Below are positions 7,555 through 14,217 of a stretch of 15,255 bases of DNA, one piece after another. A program made the position numbers and the translations under genes. The notes under the pieces are model-generated. The model was given only the letters and a program-made list of their open reading frames with translations, ran no database searches and was not told the DNA's origin. The number at the start of each line of letters is the position of its first letter. Position 1 is the first letter of the stretch. This DNA comes from Dehalococcoidia bacterium (GTDB taxonomy: Bacteria > Chloroflexota > Dehalococcoidia > Dehalococcoidales > RBG-16-60-22). The DNA lies in the NCBI GenBank assembly GCA_013202615.1, contig JABMRL010000056.1, positions 1-15,255 on the forward strand, read 5' to 3'.

Positions 7555-7806
7555 TCAGCTTCTTTTCATCTGGTCAACGAGCTCGCCTACATTGTCCATG
7601 TAATACTGCTTGATTTCCTCCCCCTGTCTCTCCCAGGCGATGGTACCTTTACGTTCAAAGTTAAAAAGCCATTTGGCGGCCGCACTTCTTTTACGCCTTT
7701 CAAGTATTGCGACAATACCACCAAAGTTAAGGTACCATATATATGCAACCGGGATGAGCATAATGGGTATTGCTAATACTATAGCCACTACAATTGGCCA
7801 TTCCAT
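7555..7806 (-). CDS. Small single-pass membrane protein, paralog B (83 aa)
   Basis: This is a relative of the proteins at 2145-2339 and 13344-13514. The start is the ATG at 7806, with AGGAGG 8 nt upstream. An in-frame GTG at 7815 overlaps that ribosome binding site and is unlikely. The product begins MEWPIVV and has one hydrophobic helix (about 4-24) with AIPIMLIPVAYIWYLNFGG. Paralog B differs by a longer C-terminal tail of about 48 residues, rich in Lys, Arg, Glu and aromatic residues, ending DNVGELVDQMKRS. That tail is probably cytoplasmic and partly helical. The leader (7816-7907) is nearly identical to that of paralog A. The gene lies 133 nt before usp and about 400 nt after the formate dehydrogenase operon. 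Function unknown; I assign no family name. Confidence 0.8.
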   Translation of the reverse strand: MEWPIVVAIVLAIPIMLIPVAYIWYLNFGGIVAILERRKRSAAAKWLFNFERKGTIAWERQGEEIKQYYMDNVGELVDQMKRS

Positions 7807-7815
7807 CTTAGTCAC

Positions 7816-7907
7816 CTCCTTTTCTTATTTCCATTAGTAGCTTACTACCTTCTTGTTTAAGCTTACATCCGTTTTAATACTTATTTCGGACTGCCTTAAA
7901 TACCTAA
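7816..7907 (-). promoter_or_regulatory. Conserved leader/upstream region of paralog B
   Basis: Read on the minus strand this region is nearly identical to 13520-13616 upstream of paralog A. Shared parts, in gene order: TTAGGTATTTAA, GCAGTCCGAAATAAGTATTA, CGGATGT, a stem-forming AAGCTTA...TAAGCTA pair (7837-7865) around a 13-nt loop ending AGGTAG, and TGGAAATAAGAAAAGGAGG, which includes the ribosome binding site. TTAGGTA (7907-7901) and ATAAGTA (7884-7878) lie 16 nt apart, exactly as in paralog A. No consensus -10/-35 pair is obvious, which fits an activator-dependent promoter. Confidence 0.6.
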
Positions 7908-8215
7908 TACATGTCCCTTTTCATGTAGTTATCTGCTTACCCCACTTCAGATAAATTGGGTATATATTCTGATAAGAGAAGCAAATCTAATCTTAGCGTG
8001 CGGAATCTAGTTACGGCCATTGGCGTGGAAAGCTCGCCTTTATGATTAAGGTGATATATCGTCGCTTGTGAAATAAGGTAATAAACGAGCTATTGTTATC
8101 TCGGGCATAGTGTATAACTGTACCAGTATTCGGGACAGGTTAATCCCGGTGATTTCTCTATCTTTTTGGGTTACCTGCGCCCGTAGAGCTAAGACATCTG
8201 CGGCATACCCCTTTT
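7908..8215. other. Intergenic stretch without a gene
   Basis: I see no credible coding frame here. It holds two short hairpins: GGCG (8022-8025) with CGCC (8035-8038), and CGGGA (8131-8135) with TCCCG (8144-8148). The second lies about 70 nt beyond the stop of the HybB-like gene and may mark the end of the formate dehydrogenase transcript, although no T-run follows it on the minus strand. Confidence 0.5.
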
Positions 8216-9382
8216 TTAACTGCTTCCCTCGATTGCTTCTCCGTGGCTGACTATCGGCAGCAACCGGTGAGCCAGCAAGATAACGAGCAAAGCGTCGGCA
8301 ACGAGCCCTACCGAGATGGCAAGCTCCATCCAGTGAGGGAAGTAAATCGTGCCCGGCCGCATGCCTAGAGCCAGCATGCTCACATTAAAGCGGTTAAGCA
8401 CCAGCCCGATGATAACCAGCACTGAGCTCCAAAACACGGCGTTACGGTTTTGCCGCACACCGGGCATGGAGAAGAGGATGATTGGTAAAATGACCCCAAC
8501 AATAATCTCCCCCCACCACAGCATGTTCTGCGGATATGCCAGAAAGATGAGCCCTATTTCTCCAACTGCCATCAAGTCTATCACTTTTAATAGCAGGTAA
8601 AGACCCAGGATGTAGGGAATCGCTCTGGCCAGCCCGCTGAGCACATCCAGGTCTAATTTGTGGCCGAAAGCTCTGGTGCTGAGAGTCGACTCGAAAATAA
8701 CCATTGCCGGGCCTACGGCTACAGCCGAAATGAGGAAGAGAATTGGCAATATCGGTGTGTACCACAAGGCATGCAGTGTTTCCGGCATCATCAGCAACAT
8801 AGATCCCAGGGAAGACTGATGTAACGTTGAGAGAACAACGCCGGCGATTACCAGGGGAATCTGAATTGCCCGGATGATGCGTATGGGGACATGCCAGTTG
8901 AAGCGCCTGATGACTGGGAAATTGCTCTTGCTTAAGCCTTCAAAGACCGCAGGGCTGAACTCTAGAGCCAGCACGGTGGTATATGCCATCACGCATACTG
9001 CCACCTCGAACAGAGGGGAATGGATGTTCCAGTAGATTATAGCGTGCCAGATGTACCAGGGTTGTCCCAGGTCTACCAACAGGGCGAGAATCACCAGCGT
9101 GTAGCCCAGAAAGGCAGTCAGAATCGCTGGCCTTACCACGGGGTGGTATTTTTTCAGGTTAAAGATGTAGACTGCACCCGCCAATGTGAACCCGCCAGCT
9201 GCCAGGGCAACGCCGCAGTACAGGTCGAAGCTGATCCACAGTCCCCAGGCACGGCCGTCGCTCAGGTTGCTTATCGCTCCCAGCCCATTAAGGTAGCGAA
9301 CAATCACCGTCACCAGGCCAAGGATAACCAGAACACTTAAGATGGAGGTGCCGACAGGGAATGAACGTTTCTTTTGTATCAT
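8216..9382 (-). CDS. HybB/NrfD-family integral membrane subunit (quinone-reactive)
   Basis: The 388-residue protein is almost entirely hydrophobic, with about ten membrane helices. The second helical region, WGLWISFDLYCGVALAAGGF (about 46-65), is typical of HybB-like members of the NrfD/PsrC family, and the length matches HybB (about 390) better than NrfD (about 318). Family members carry no heme. They take electrons from a ferredoxin-like partner to the quinone pool, or in some complexes couple this to ion movement. The ATG overlaps the fdhB stop as ATGA, with GAGGTG upstream, so the gene is translationally coupled. Its place as third gene shows that this formate dehydrogenase uses a HybB-type anchor instead of the cytochrome b subunit (FdnI) of E. 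coli Fdh-N. Dehalococcoides carries a comparable pairing in its organohalide respiration complex (OmeA/OmeB). Confidence 0.88.
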   Translation of the reverse strand: MIQKKRSFPVGTSILSVLVILGLVTVIVRYLNGLGAISNLSDGRAWGLWISFDLYCGVALAAGGFTLAGAVYIFNLKKYHPVVRPAILTAFLGYTLVILALLVDLGQPWYIWHAIIYWNIHSPLFEVAVCVMAYTTVLALEFSPAVFEGLSKSNFPVIRRFNWHVPIRIIRAIQIPLVIAGVVLSTLHQSSLGSMLLMMPETLHALWYTPILPILFLISAVAVGPAMVIFESTLSTRAFGHKLDLDVLSGLARAIPYILGLYLLLKVIDLMAVGEIGLIFLAYPQNMLWWGEIIVGVILPIILFSMPGVRQNRNAVFWSSVLVIIGLVLNRFNVSMLALGMRPGTIYFPHWMELAISVGLVADALLVILLAHRLLPIVSHGEAIEGSS

Positions 9383-10185
9383 TTCGTCACCTCTTTTCTC
9401 TCTTCCTTATCGGCTCTTTCCTGGCTCATTCTGTCACGCCGCTTGATGACCCAATAAGCGCCAGCCATAACTGCCGCCGCGCCGAATAGTACCGGCGGAA
9501 CGGCTCCCATGGCGCGTTCAGCATCAACAGTCACCGGCTCAGAACCGAGGGTTGGTAACCCCAGTTTCTCAAAGGGGACAGGGGAGAGATATAGCCAGGA
9601 TGTACCGCCTACCTCCTTCTCTCCATAGATATGATTTACATATTTGTCTGACGAGGCCGTAATACGCTCCCTGGCCTCGATGATGAGTTCCTCCCTATCA
9701 CCGAACTTGAGGGCACCGGTGGGACATGTCGTGACACAGGCTGGCTCCAGACCTCCACCCTGCCGGTCCGCGCAAAAGGTGCACTTGCGGATCCAGGGCA
9801 GTGGCTTGTCCCACTCAAAATTCGGTATGCCAAACGGGCAGGCTACCATGCAGTAGCGGCAGCCGAAGCATTTGTTGTCGTCATAAACTACCGGTCCGTC
9901 TGGTGTCTTCTGTAAAGCGCCTACCGGGCAGGCTGTCACGCAGGCCGGGTGTTCGCAGTGCATGCACTGGAGCTTGGTAAAGACAAAGTGGAACTTGCCA
10001 TCGTCATCATCTACTTCATTAAAACGTATCTTGGTAAAGGTGTAAGCAGACAATTGCGGTGGGTTCTCATAGGTTCCCCTATTGATAGTCGCCTCTGTGG
10101 GCAGTTCGTTCCATTGCTTGCAGGCTACCTGACAGGCTCGGCATCCTATGCATTTAGTAGCGTCGTACAGTACTGCTTTACTCAT
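9379..10185 (-). CDS. fdhB: Formate dehydrogenase Fe-S subunit, four-cluster ferredoxin with C-terminal membrane anchor
   Basis: The 268-residue protein carries sixteen cysteines in four ferredoxin motifs: C12/15/18/22, C74/77/82/86, C106/109/112/116 and C135/138/150/154. It is the electron wire between the FdhA active site and the membrane subunit. Residues about 226-248 (VPPVLFGAAAVMAGAYWVI) form a single membrane helix, followed by a charged tail, as in FdnH/HybA-type subunits. It has no signal peptide of its own, so it would be exported with the Tat-targeted FdhA. I chose the ATG at 10185 because AAGGAG lies 6 nt before it and it overlaps the fdhA stop as ATGA. An in-frame ATG at 10206 lies upstream of that ribosome binding site and would add seven residues, two of them cysteines. 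Confidence 0.92.
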   Translation of the reverse strand: MSKAVLYDATKCIGCRACQVACKQWNELPTEATINRGTYENPPQLSAYTFTKIRFNEVDDDDGKFHFVFTKLQCMHCEHPACVTACPVGALQKTPDGPVVYDDNKCFGCRYCMVACPFGIPNFEWDKPLPWIRKCTFCADRQGGGLEPACVTTCPTGALKFGDREELIIEARERITASSDKYVNHIYGEKEVGGTSWLYLSPVPFEKLGLPTLGSEPVTVDAERAMGAVPPVLFGAAAVMAGAYWVIKRRDRMSQERADKEERKEVTK

Positions 10186-13100
10186 CTTGCACTCCTTACA
10201 TTGCACAGGAAAGTCTTGTATTCCGGGATGGTTGTATTGGCATCGCCAACGTGGGGCGTAAGAATGTTACCGCTGTCACCTTTAGCCATGCCGCTGTAAC
10301 CCCAGTGGTTAAGGATACCAATATGGTGAATGTCCTTCCCGCCCACCTTCAGCGGCTGGAACCGGCGGGTGACCACAGCTACCGCTTTAATCTCTCCACG
10401 CGCGTTACTCACGATAACGCTATCGCCACTTTTGATGCCCTTTTCGGCAGCCAGTTCCTCATCCATTTCTACGTACATCTCCGGCATAAGCTCCACCAGC
10501 CAGGGAAGACTTCTGGTCATGATACCAGTCTGCCAGTGCTCAGTGCAGCGGTAGGTAGTGCCTACATAGGGGTACCGGTCGGATGAGCTGTGTTCATTCC
10601 TATATTTTCCGATAAAGGCACAGGGGTTATTCCGGGTGCCTGACATCAGGTTTTTGTCTAATGGACTCTCCCAGGGCTCATAAACCTCAGGTACTGGTCC
10701 ATCGGCACGGTCGTAGCCCCAGAGACGCGCTACACCTTCCGGCTTCATAATAAAGGGCAGGTATTTCTCTCCCTCCTTGGCTTGACTTATCGGCGGCCAG
10801 CCGCCGTCGGGAACATCACCCTGCCATTTTGTCACAGGATTATAGTTCAGAATAACCGGGTGTTCCTTATCCCAGGGCACTCCATCCAGGTCAACCGATG
10901 CCCGATTGTAGATAATGCGTCGATTCAGCGGCCAGCACCAGGTCCAGTCGGAGTACAGCCCGATTTGGTTGGGGTGTGAATCTACCGTGTTTCGCCTCTT
11001 GGCTTTATTACCGTCTGCCTCGGTGAACATGTTGCAGTAGAGCCAGTTTCCAGAACTGGTGGTGCCATCGTCCTTGAGGTTGCCAAAACTTTCCGCCAGT
11101 TTGCCGATGGTCAGGTCGTAGCCATTAATCTCTCTGGCGACGGCATCGGCAGTGATATGCACTCCATAATTCCAATCAAGGCTGGTAATAGCCTCGGCCT
11201 GGGGCGCAGAGCTGTCCGCCTGATAGAGTTCCTTCAGCTTAAGCATAATGAGGTTCATGATTTCCAGGTCAGGCAAGCTCTCTCCTGGTGGCTCTACTGC
11301 TTTGTAGCGCCACTGTACCCATCGGCCACTATTGCTGATGCTCCCTTCCTTCTCATAGGAACAAGCCGCCGGGAGGACAAACACCTCGGTCTTGATGTCA
11401 GGCGAATTGACCCCGGGCCTCTGCCAGAATTCCGAGGTTTCGTTCATCCAGATGTCGGCGACGACGAGCCAGTCCAGATTTCCCAGCGCCTCGCGCTCCC
11501 CGTTGGAATTGGGGCCGCCTGATGCCGGGTTTTGCCCCCAAACCCAGAGTCCCCTGATTTTATCCTCGCCCATTGCCTCGAACATCCCGATGTGGGTATA
11601 GTTTACGCTGGGGTCGCACTTGGGTAGGTAATTAAAGCAAAAGTCATTACCCCCGGTGGCAGCATCGCCATACCATGCCTTAAGCAGGCTCACCACATAT
11701 TTTTTGTAATTGCTCCACCAGTTAGCGCTTTTATCTCCGGTCAAGCCCTGAGGCGTGATGGTTGAAGGGCAGGCTCGCTTAAGGTAAGTTTCAAGGTCAG
11801 TGTCGACTTCTTGGGGCACGGCCAGGTAACCGGGCAGGATATGGCTTAGCAGGCACATGTCAGTGGACCCTTGAACGTTGGAGGTGCCTCGCAGTGCGTT
11901 TATGCCACCGCCGGCAACTCCCATGTTGCCTAGCAGGAGCTGGAGTATGGCGTAGGACCTGACATTCTGGGTGCCATAGGTATGCTGGGTAGTGCCCATG
12001 GCATACATAATGGTTCCGGCCTTACCTTTCTGCCCCGTGGCACAGAAGGTGCGGCAAACATCCATGTATATATCCTTCGGCGTGCCGGTGATATTGCATA
12101 CCGTGTCCACGTCATAGCGAGAGTAGTGCTTTTTGAGCAGCTGGAATACGGAATCGGGGTCTTTTAAAGCAGGGTCCGTAGCAGGGGTTTCGGTATCGGC
12201 ATATTTCCACGTCTTCTTAGCCGCTGCGGTATACTTACCGTCACTCACTTCACCAAATAACCCGTCTTCAAAGGTAAATCCAGCGTTAACCACAAAAGCG
12301 GCATTAGTGTACTGCTTGATGTATTCCATGTTGTAATTTTCGGGATTTTGCTCCATGTCGTTGAGTATGTAGTTTATCATTCCGCCGATAAAGGCTATGT
12401 CCGTCCCCGACCTTAGCGGCGCATATATATCAGCCTTAGAGGAGGTGCGGGTGAAGCGCGGGTCAACATGGATAAGCCTGGCTCCCCTCTCCATAGCCCT
12501 GGTAACCCACTTGAAAGATAGGGGGTGATTTTCGGCGGCGTTGGAGCCAATAATCATGATGCAGTCGGCGTTTCTGATGTCAATCCAATGGTTGGTCATA
12601 GCGCCTCTGCCGAAACTTTCCGCCAGACCGGCGACAGTGGCGGAGTGTCATATACGGGCGCAGTGCTCTAAATACACCACGCCGAGAGCACGGTTCATCT
12701 TGGACAGCAGATAACACTCTTCATTATCCAGCTCGCCACCACCGAGACTGGCGATAGCATCAGTCCGGCTGGCTCTACCAGTCCAATATTTATCACGGGT
12801 GGCCTTAACTCTCCTGGCGATTGTCTCTATCATCCAGCCCCATGATTTCTCTTCCCATTCGGTTGCGTTTGGAGCCCGATACAGGGGCTTGGTAAGCCGG
12901 TACTGGTTAGGCTTGCCATTTACCTGGTGTATCTGAGACATAGCCAGTCCCTTGCTGCACAGCGCGCCCTCATTGATGGGGTGGTCGGGGTCTCCCTCTA
13001 TTTTGATGATTCCATCCCCGTAGGCAGCTACAATGGCTCCGCAGCCAACACCGCAGTAACAGCAGATAGTAGTCGTCTCCTTGACCTTTGTTTTTAGCGG

Positions 13101-13211
13101 AAACTCTCTGGGGGCAGCCATCACGGTTCCGTCAGGGAGAAAAGCGAAGGCTACGGCGGCACTGAGACCTGTTCCCGATAGCTTTAAGAAGTCTCTACGG
13201 TTTAGTTCCAC
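10182..13211 (-). CDS. fdhA: Selenocysteine-containing formate dehydrogenase catalytic subunit (Fdh-N type, Tat-exported)
   Basis: The frame reads through one in-frame TGA (12650-12648), giving 1009 residues, close to E. coli FdnG. The TGA is flanked by EHCARI-U188-HSATVAGL, then GRGAMTNHW and GSNAAENHP, the exact context of the selenocysteine-His pair in formate dehydrogenases. Residues 4-22 (NRRDFLKLSGTGLSAAVAF) are a twin-arginine signal. The [4Fe-4S] motif is C50-C51-Y-C53-GVG-C57, with a fourth ligand in EGALCSKG. A molybdopterin-guanine-dinucleotide-binding domain closes the protein. It should oxidise formate on the outer face of the membrane. The start is the GTG at 13211 with AGGAGG 9 nt upstream; an earlier in-frame GTG at 13232 lies before that ribosome binding site. 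It is the first gene of fdhA-fdhB-hybB-like. Selenocysteine machinery is not in the window. Confidence 0.93.
12609..12650 (-). promoter_or_regulatory. Bacterial SECIS element with its UGA codon in fdhA
   Basis: On the minus strand the TGA (12650-12648) is followed, after 18 nt, by the loop GGTCT (12629-12625). A CGCC/GGCG stem closes the loop. Outer pairs ACT/AGT and GCC/GGC extend the stem, with small internal loops between. The loop sequence and its 18-nt distance from the UGA are the same as in the E. coli fdhF SECIS recognised by SelB, as I recall it. Confidence 0.8.
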
Positions 13212-13248
13212 AAAGCGTCTCCTCCTTTGCACGCATATTTTACTGCAT

Positions 13249-13297
13249 AAAAAAGGGGGGGCAACTAAGAGATTTCGTTCTCTACTGTCAACCCCCC
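13249..13297 (-). terminator. Intrinsic terminator/attenuator-like hairpin between paralog A and fdhA
   Basis: On the minus strand GGGGGG (13297-13292) can pair with the C-run at 13261-13255. An inner AGAGA/TCTCT stem has loop ACGAAA, and T6 follows immediately (13254-13249). This is the form of a rho-independent terminator for the 56-codon gene upstream. It ends only about 38 nt before the fdhA start, so fdhA must be expressed by read-through or from a promoter overlapping the hairpin. A perfect TTGACA (13290-13285) lies inside it, but no good -10 sits 17 nt downstream; TAAAAT further on has poor spacing. Confidence 0.65.
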
Positions 13298-13343
13298 TCT
13301 TCTTTCACCGGTTGGTATGTTTTCATCTGTCCGCAGCAATATA

Positions 13344-13514
13344 CTACTTAACCTCTAATGCTACCTTCGCTCCCTTCGCATGAGCAACTCGCCTTGCCCG
13401 GGCTTCCTTGACGGAGGCATAGAGACCACCGATGTTCAGGAACCAAACGAACGCGACCGGGAAAAGGATGACGGGTATTGCAATCACCAGTGCTACTATG
13501 ATTTGCCATTCCAT
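13344..13514 (-). CDS. Small single-pass membrane protein, paralog A (56 aa)
   Basis: The ATG at 13514 follows AGGAGG with 9 nt spacing and opens a 56-codon frame ending in TAG. The product begins MEWQIIVALV and continues IPVILFPVAFVWFLNIGG, one membrane helix (about 4-24). A short basic tail with KEARARR follows, consistent with a cytoplasmic C-terminus. It is the shortest of three paralogs in the window and closest to paralog C (2145-2339). It lies 132 nt upstream of fdhA in the same direction, with a terminator-like hairpin between, so it is probably made in excess over the formate dehydrogenase. Its position suggests an accessory role in assembling or anchoring that complex; this is inference. 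I do not recognise a named family. Confidence 0.8.
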   Translation of the reverse strand: MEWQIIVALVIAIPVILFPVAFVWFLNIGGLYASVKEARARRVAHAKGAKVALEVK

Positions 13515-13519
13515 CTCAT

Positions 13520-13616
13520 TAATCCTCCTTTTCTTATTTCCATTATTAGCTTACTACCTCATTGTATAAGCTAACATCCGCCGTAATACTTATTTCCGAC
13601 TGCTTTAAATACCTAA
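13520..13616 (-). promoter_or_regulatory. Conserved leader/upstream region of paralog A
   Basis: This region matches 7816-7907 nearly base for base on the minus strand. It includes TTAGGTA (13616-13610), ATAAGTA (13593-13587) inside GCAGTCGGAAATAAGTA, GCGGATGTTAGC, and a perfect 8-bp stem TTAGCTTA/TAAGCTAA (13546-13553 with 13567-13574). The 13-nt loop ends AGGTAG. TGGAAATAAGAAAAGGAGG then runs into the ribosome binding site. Conservation outside the coding part shows that the regulation, not only the protein, was duplicated or is selected. Confidence 0.6.
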
Positions 13617-13827
13617 ATTGTATATCTTCTCTCCGTCGTTTTATGCTTATTGAGAATTGGCTTGAACTAGGTAGATATGCTTTTACAGTGCATTGTAATG
13701 ATATAAATTATTGGCGGAGTTTAGGGGGATAATTAAACTCCTAATCTTCATTGGTAACTATATTTTTCTTCAGAGGCAGGTCGACTCCCATTCACCTGAC
13801 ATCCAGCTTGAACTAAATATGACAAAA
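13617..13827. other. Divergent intergenic region between paralog A and the HTH gene
   Basis: I see no credible gene. The region contains a perfect 8-bp inverted repeat, GGAGTTTA (13716-13723) and TAAACTCC (13734-13741), with a 10-nt gap. It also has a near-palindrome TTACAGTGCATTGTAA (13683-13698) and a direct repeat GCTTGAACTA (13660-13669 and 13806-13815). The symmetry suggests regulator binding, but no consensus promoter for paralog A was found. Confidence 0.45.
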
Positions 13828-13864
13828 GTACTAATCGTTTCGGTACTAATGTAATAGTACGAAT
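13828..13864 (+). promoter_or_regulatory. Candidate operator: three GTACKAAT repeats upstream of the HTH gene
   Basis: GTACTAAT occurs at 13828-13835 and 13843-13850, and GTACGAAT at 13857-13864, with periods of 15 and 14 nt. The second copy begins a perfect inverted repeat, GTACTA-N6-TAGTAC (13843-13860). The array ends 12 nt before the predicted -35 element, a typical activator position. Confidence 0.5.
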
Positions 13865-13876
13865 CCCCCATTTTGA

Positions 13877-13905
13877 TTGATGTCTCCAGGTTCATGAGGT
13901 AAAAT
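13877..13905 (+). promoter_or_regulatory. Sigma70-like promoter of the small HTH gene
   Basis: TTGATG (13877-13882) and TAAAAT (13900-13905) are 17 nt apart. They match four and five consensus bases, respectively. Predicted transcription start is near 13912, about 30 nt before the ATG at 13942. Confidence 0.5.
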
Positions 13906-13941
13906 AAAGCACATTCAAGTAGTATCAACTAGGTTTAAGCT

Positions 13942-14157
13942 ATGTCATTATTATTGAACAGAAAGCGCTACTACAGAACTGCGGAAGCTTGCAAGAGAGC
14001 AGGTATAAGCCGTAGTACCTTTTTCCGATGGTTGAGGAAAGGGTTATTTCAGGACGTGGAAACTTTTGATAGGAGAGGGTGGAGGCTGTTTACAGAGAAG
14101 GATTTGCGCAGGTTGAAAAAAGAGGCTAACCGGATAAGCCTTAATTCAAGTGGATGA
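13942..14157 (+). CDS. Small MerR/excisionase-like HTH DNA-binding protein
   Basis: The 71-residue protein consists of a single winged-helix domain. RTAEACKRAGISRSTFFRWL (12-31) is the helix-turn-helix, and GWRLFTEKDLRRLKKEA (46-62) matches the wing and following helix of MerR-type DNA-binding domains. The C-terminal dimerisation or sensing domain of full MerR proteins is missing, so this resembles the stand-alone HTH_17 or excisionase-like group. No integrase or mobile element is nearby, which argues for a regulator. The array of GTACKAAT repeats before its promoter is a candidate binding site for itself. The ribosome binding site is weak. The gene lies divergent from the fdh locus and 60 nt before the CHASE2 gene in the same direction. 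Confidence 0.75.
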   Translation: MSLLLNRKRYYRTAEACKRAGISRSTFFRWLRKGLFQDVETFDRRGWRLFTEKDLRRLKKEANRISLNSSG

Positions 14158-14217
14158 AAAATAAGGCAATTTTTCAAGCAGGGTGTCCTTTTTTATTTTT
14201 CTGATGTGGGTGATAGT

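Noticed and set aside
10183..10206. Earlier in-frame ATG for fdhB at 10206
   Set aside because: The AAGGAG site lies between the two starts. The ATG at 10185 forms the ATGA overlap with fdhA and begins the usual N-terminus of the family.
12648..12650. In-frame stop splitting the formate dehydrogenase gene, as in a pseudogene or sequencing error
   Set aside because: The stop is TGA at the exact active-site position, followed by the conserved His and a SECIS hairpin, with intact homology on both sides. Selenocysteine explains it better.
13209..13232. Earlier in-frame GTG start for fdhA at 13232
   Set aside because: The AGGAGG ribosome binding site lies after this codon and 9 nt before the GTG at 13211, which also gives a normal Tat signal length.
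14157..14203. Possible terminator between the HTH and CHASE2 genes
   Set aside because: The potential stem is almost all A-T with a 4-nt internal loop and only two G-C pairs. The T-rich stretch is suggestive, but the hairpin is too weak to call.
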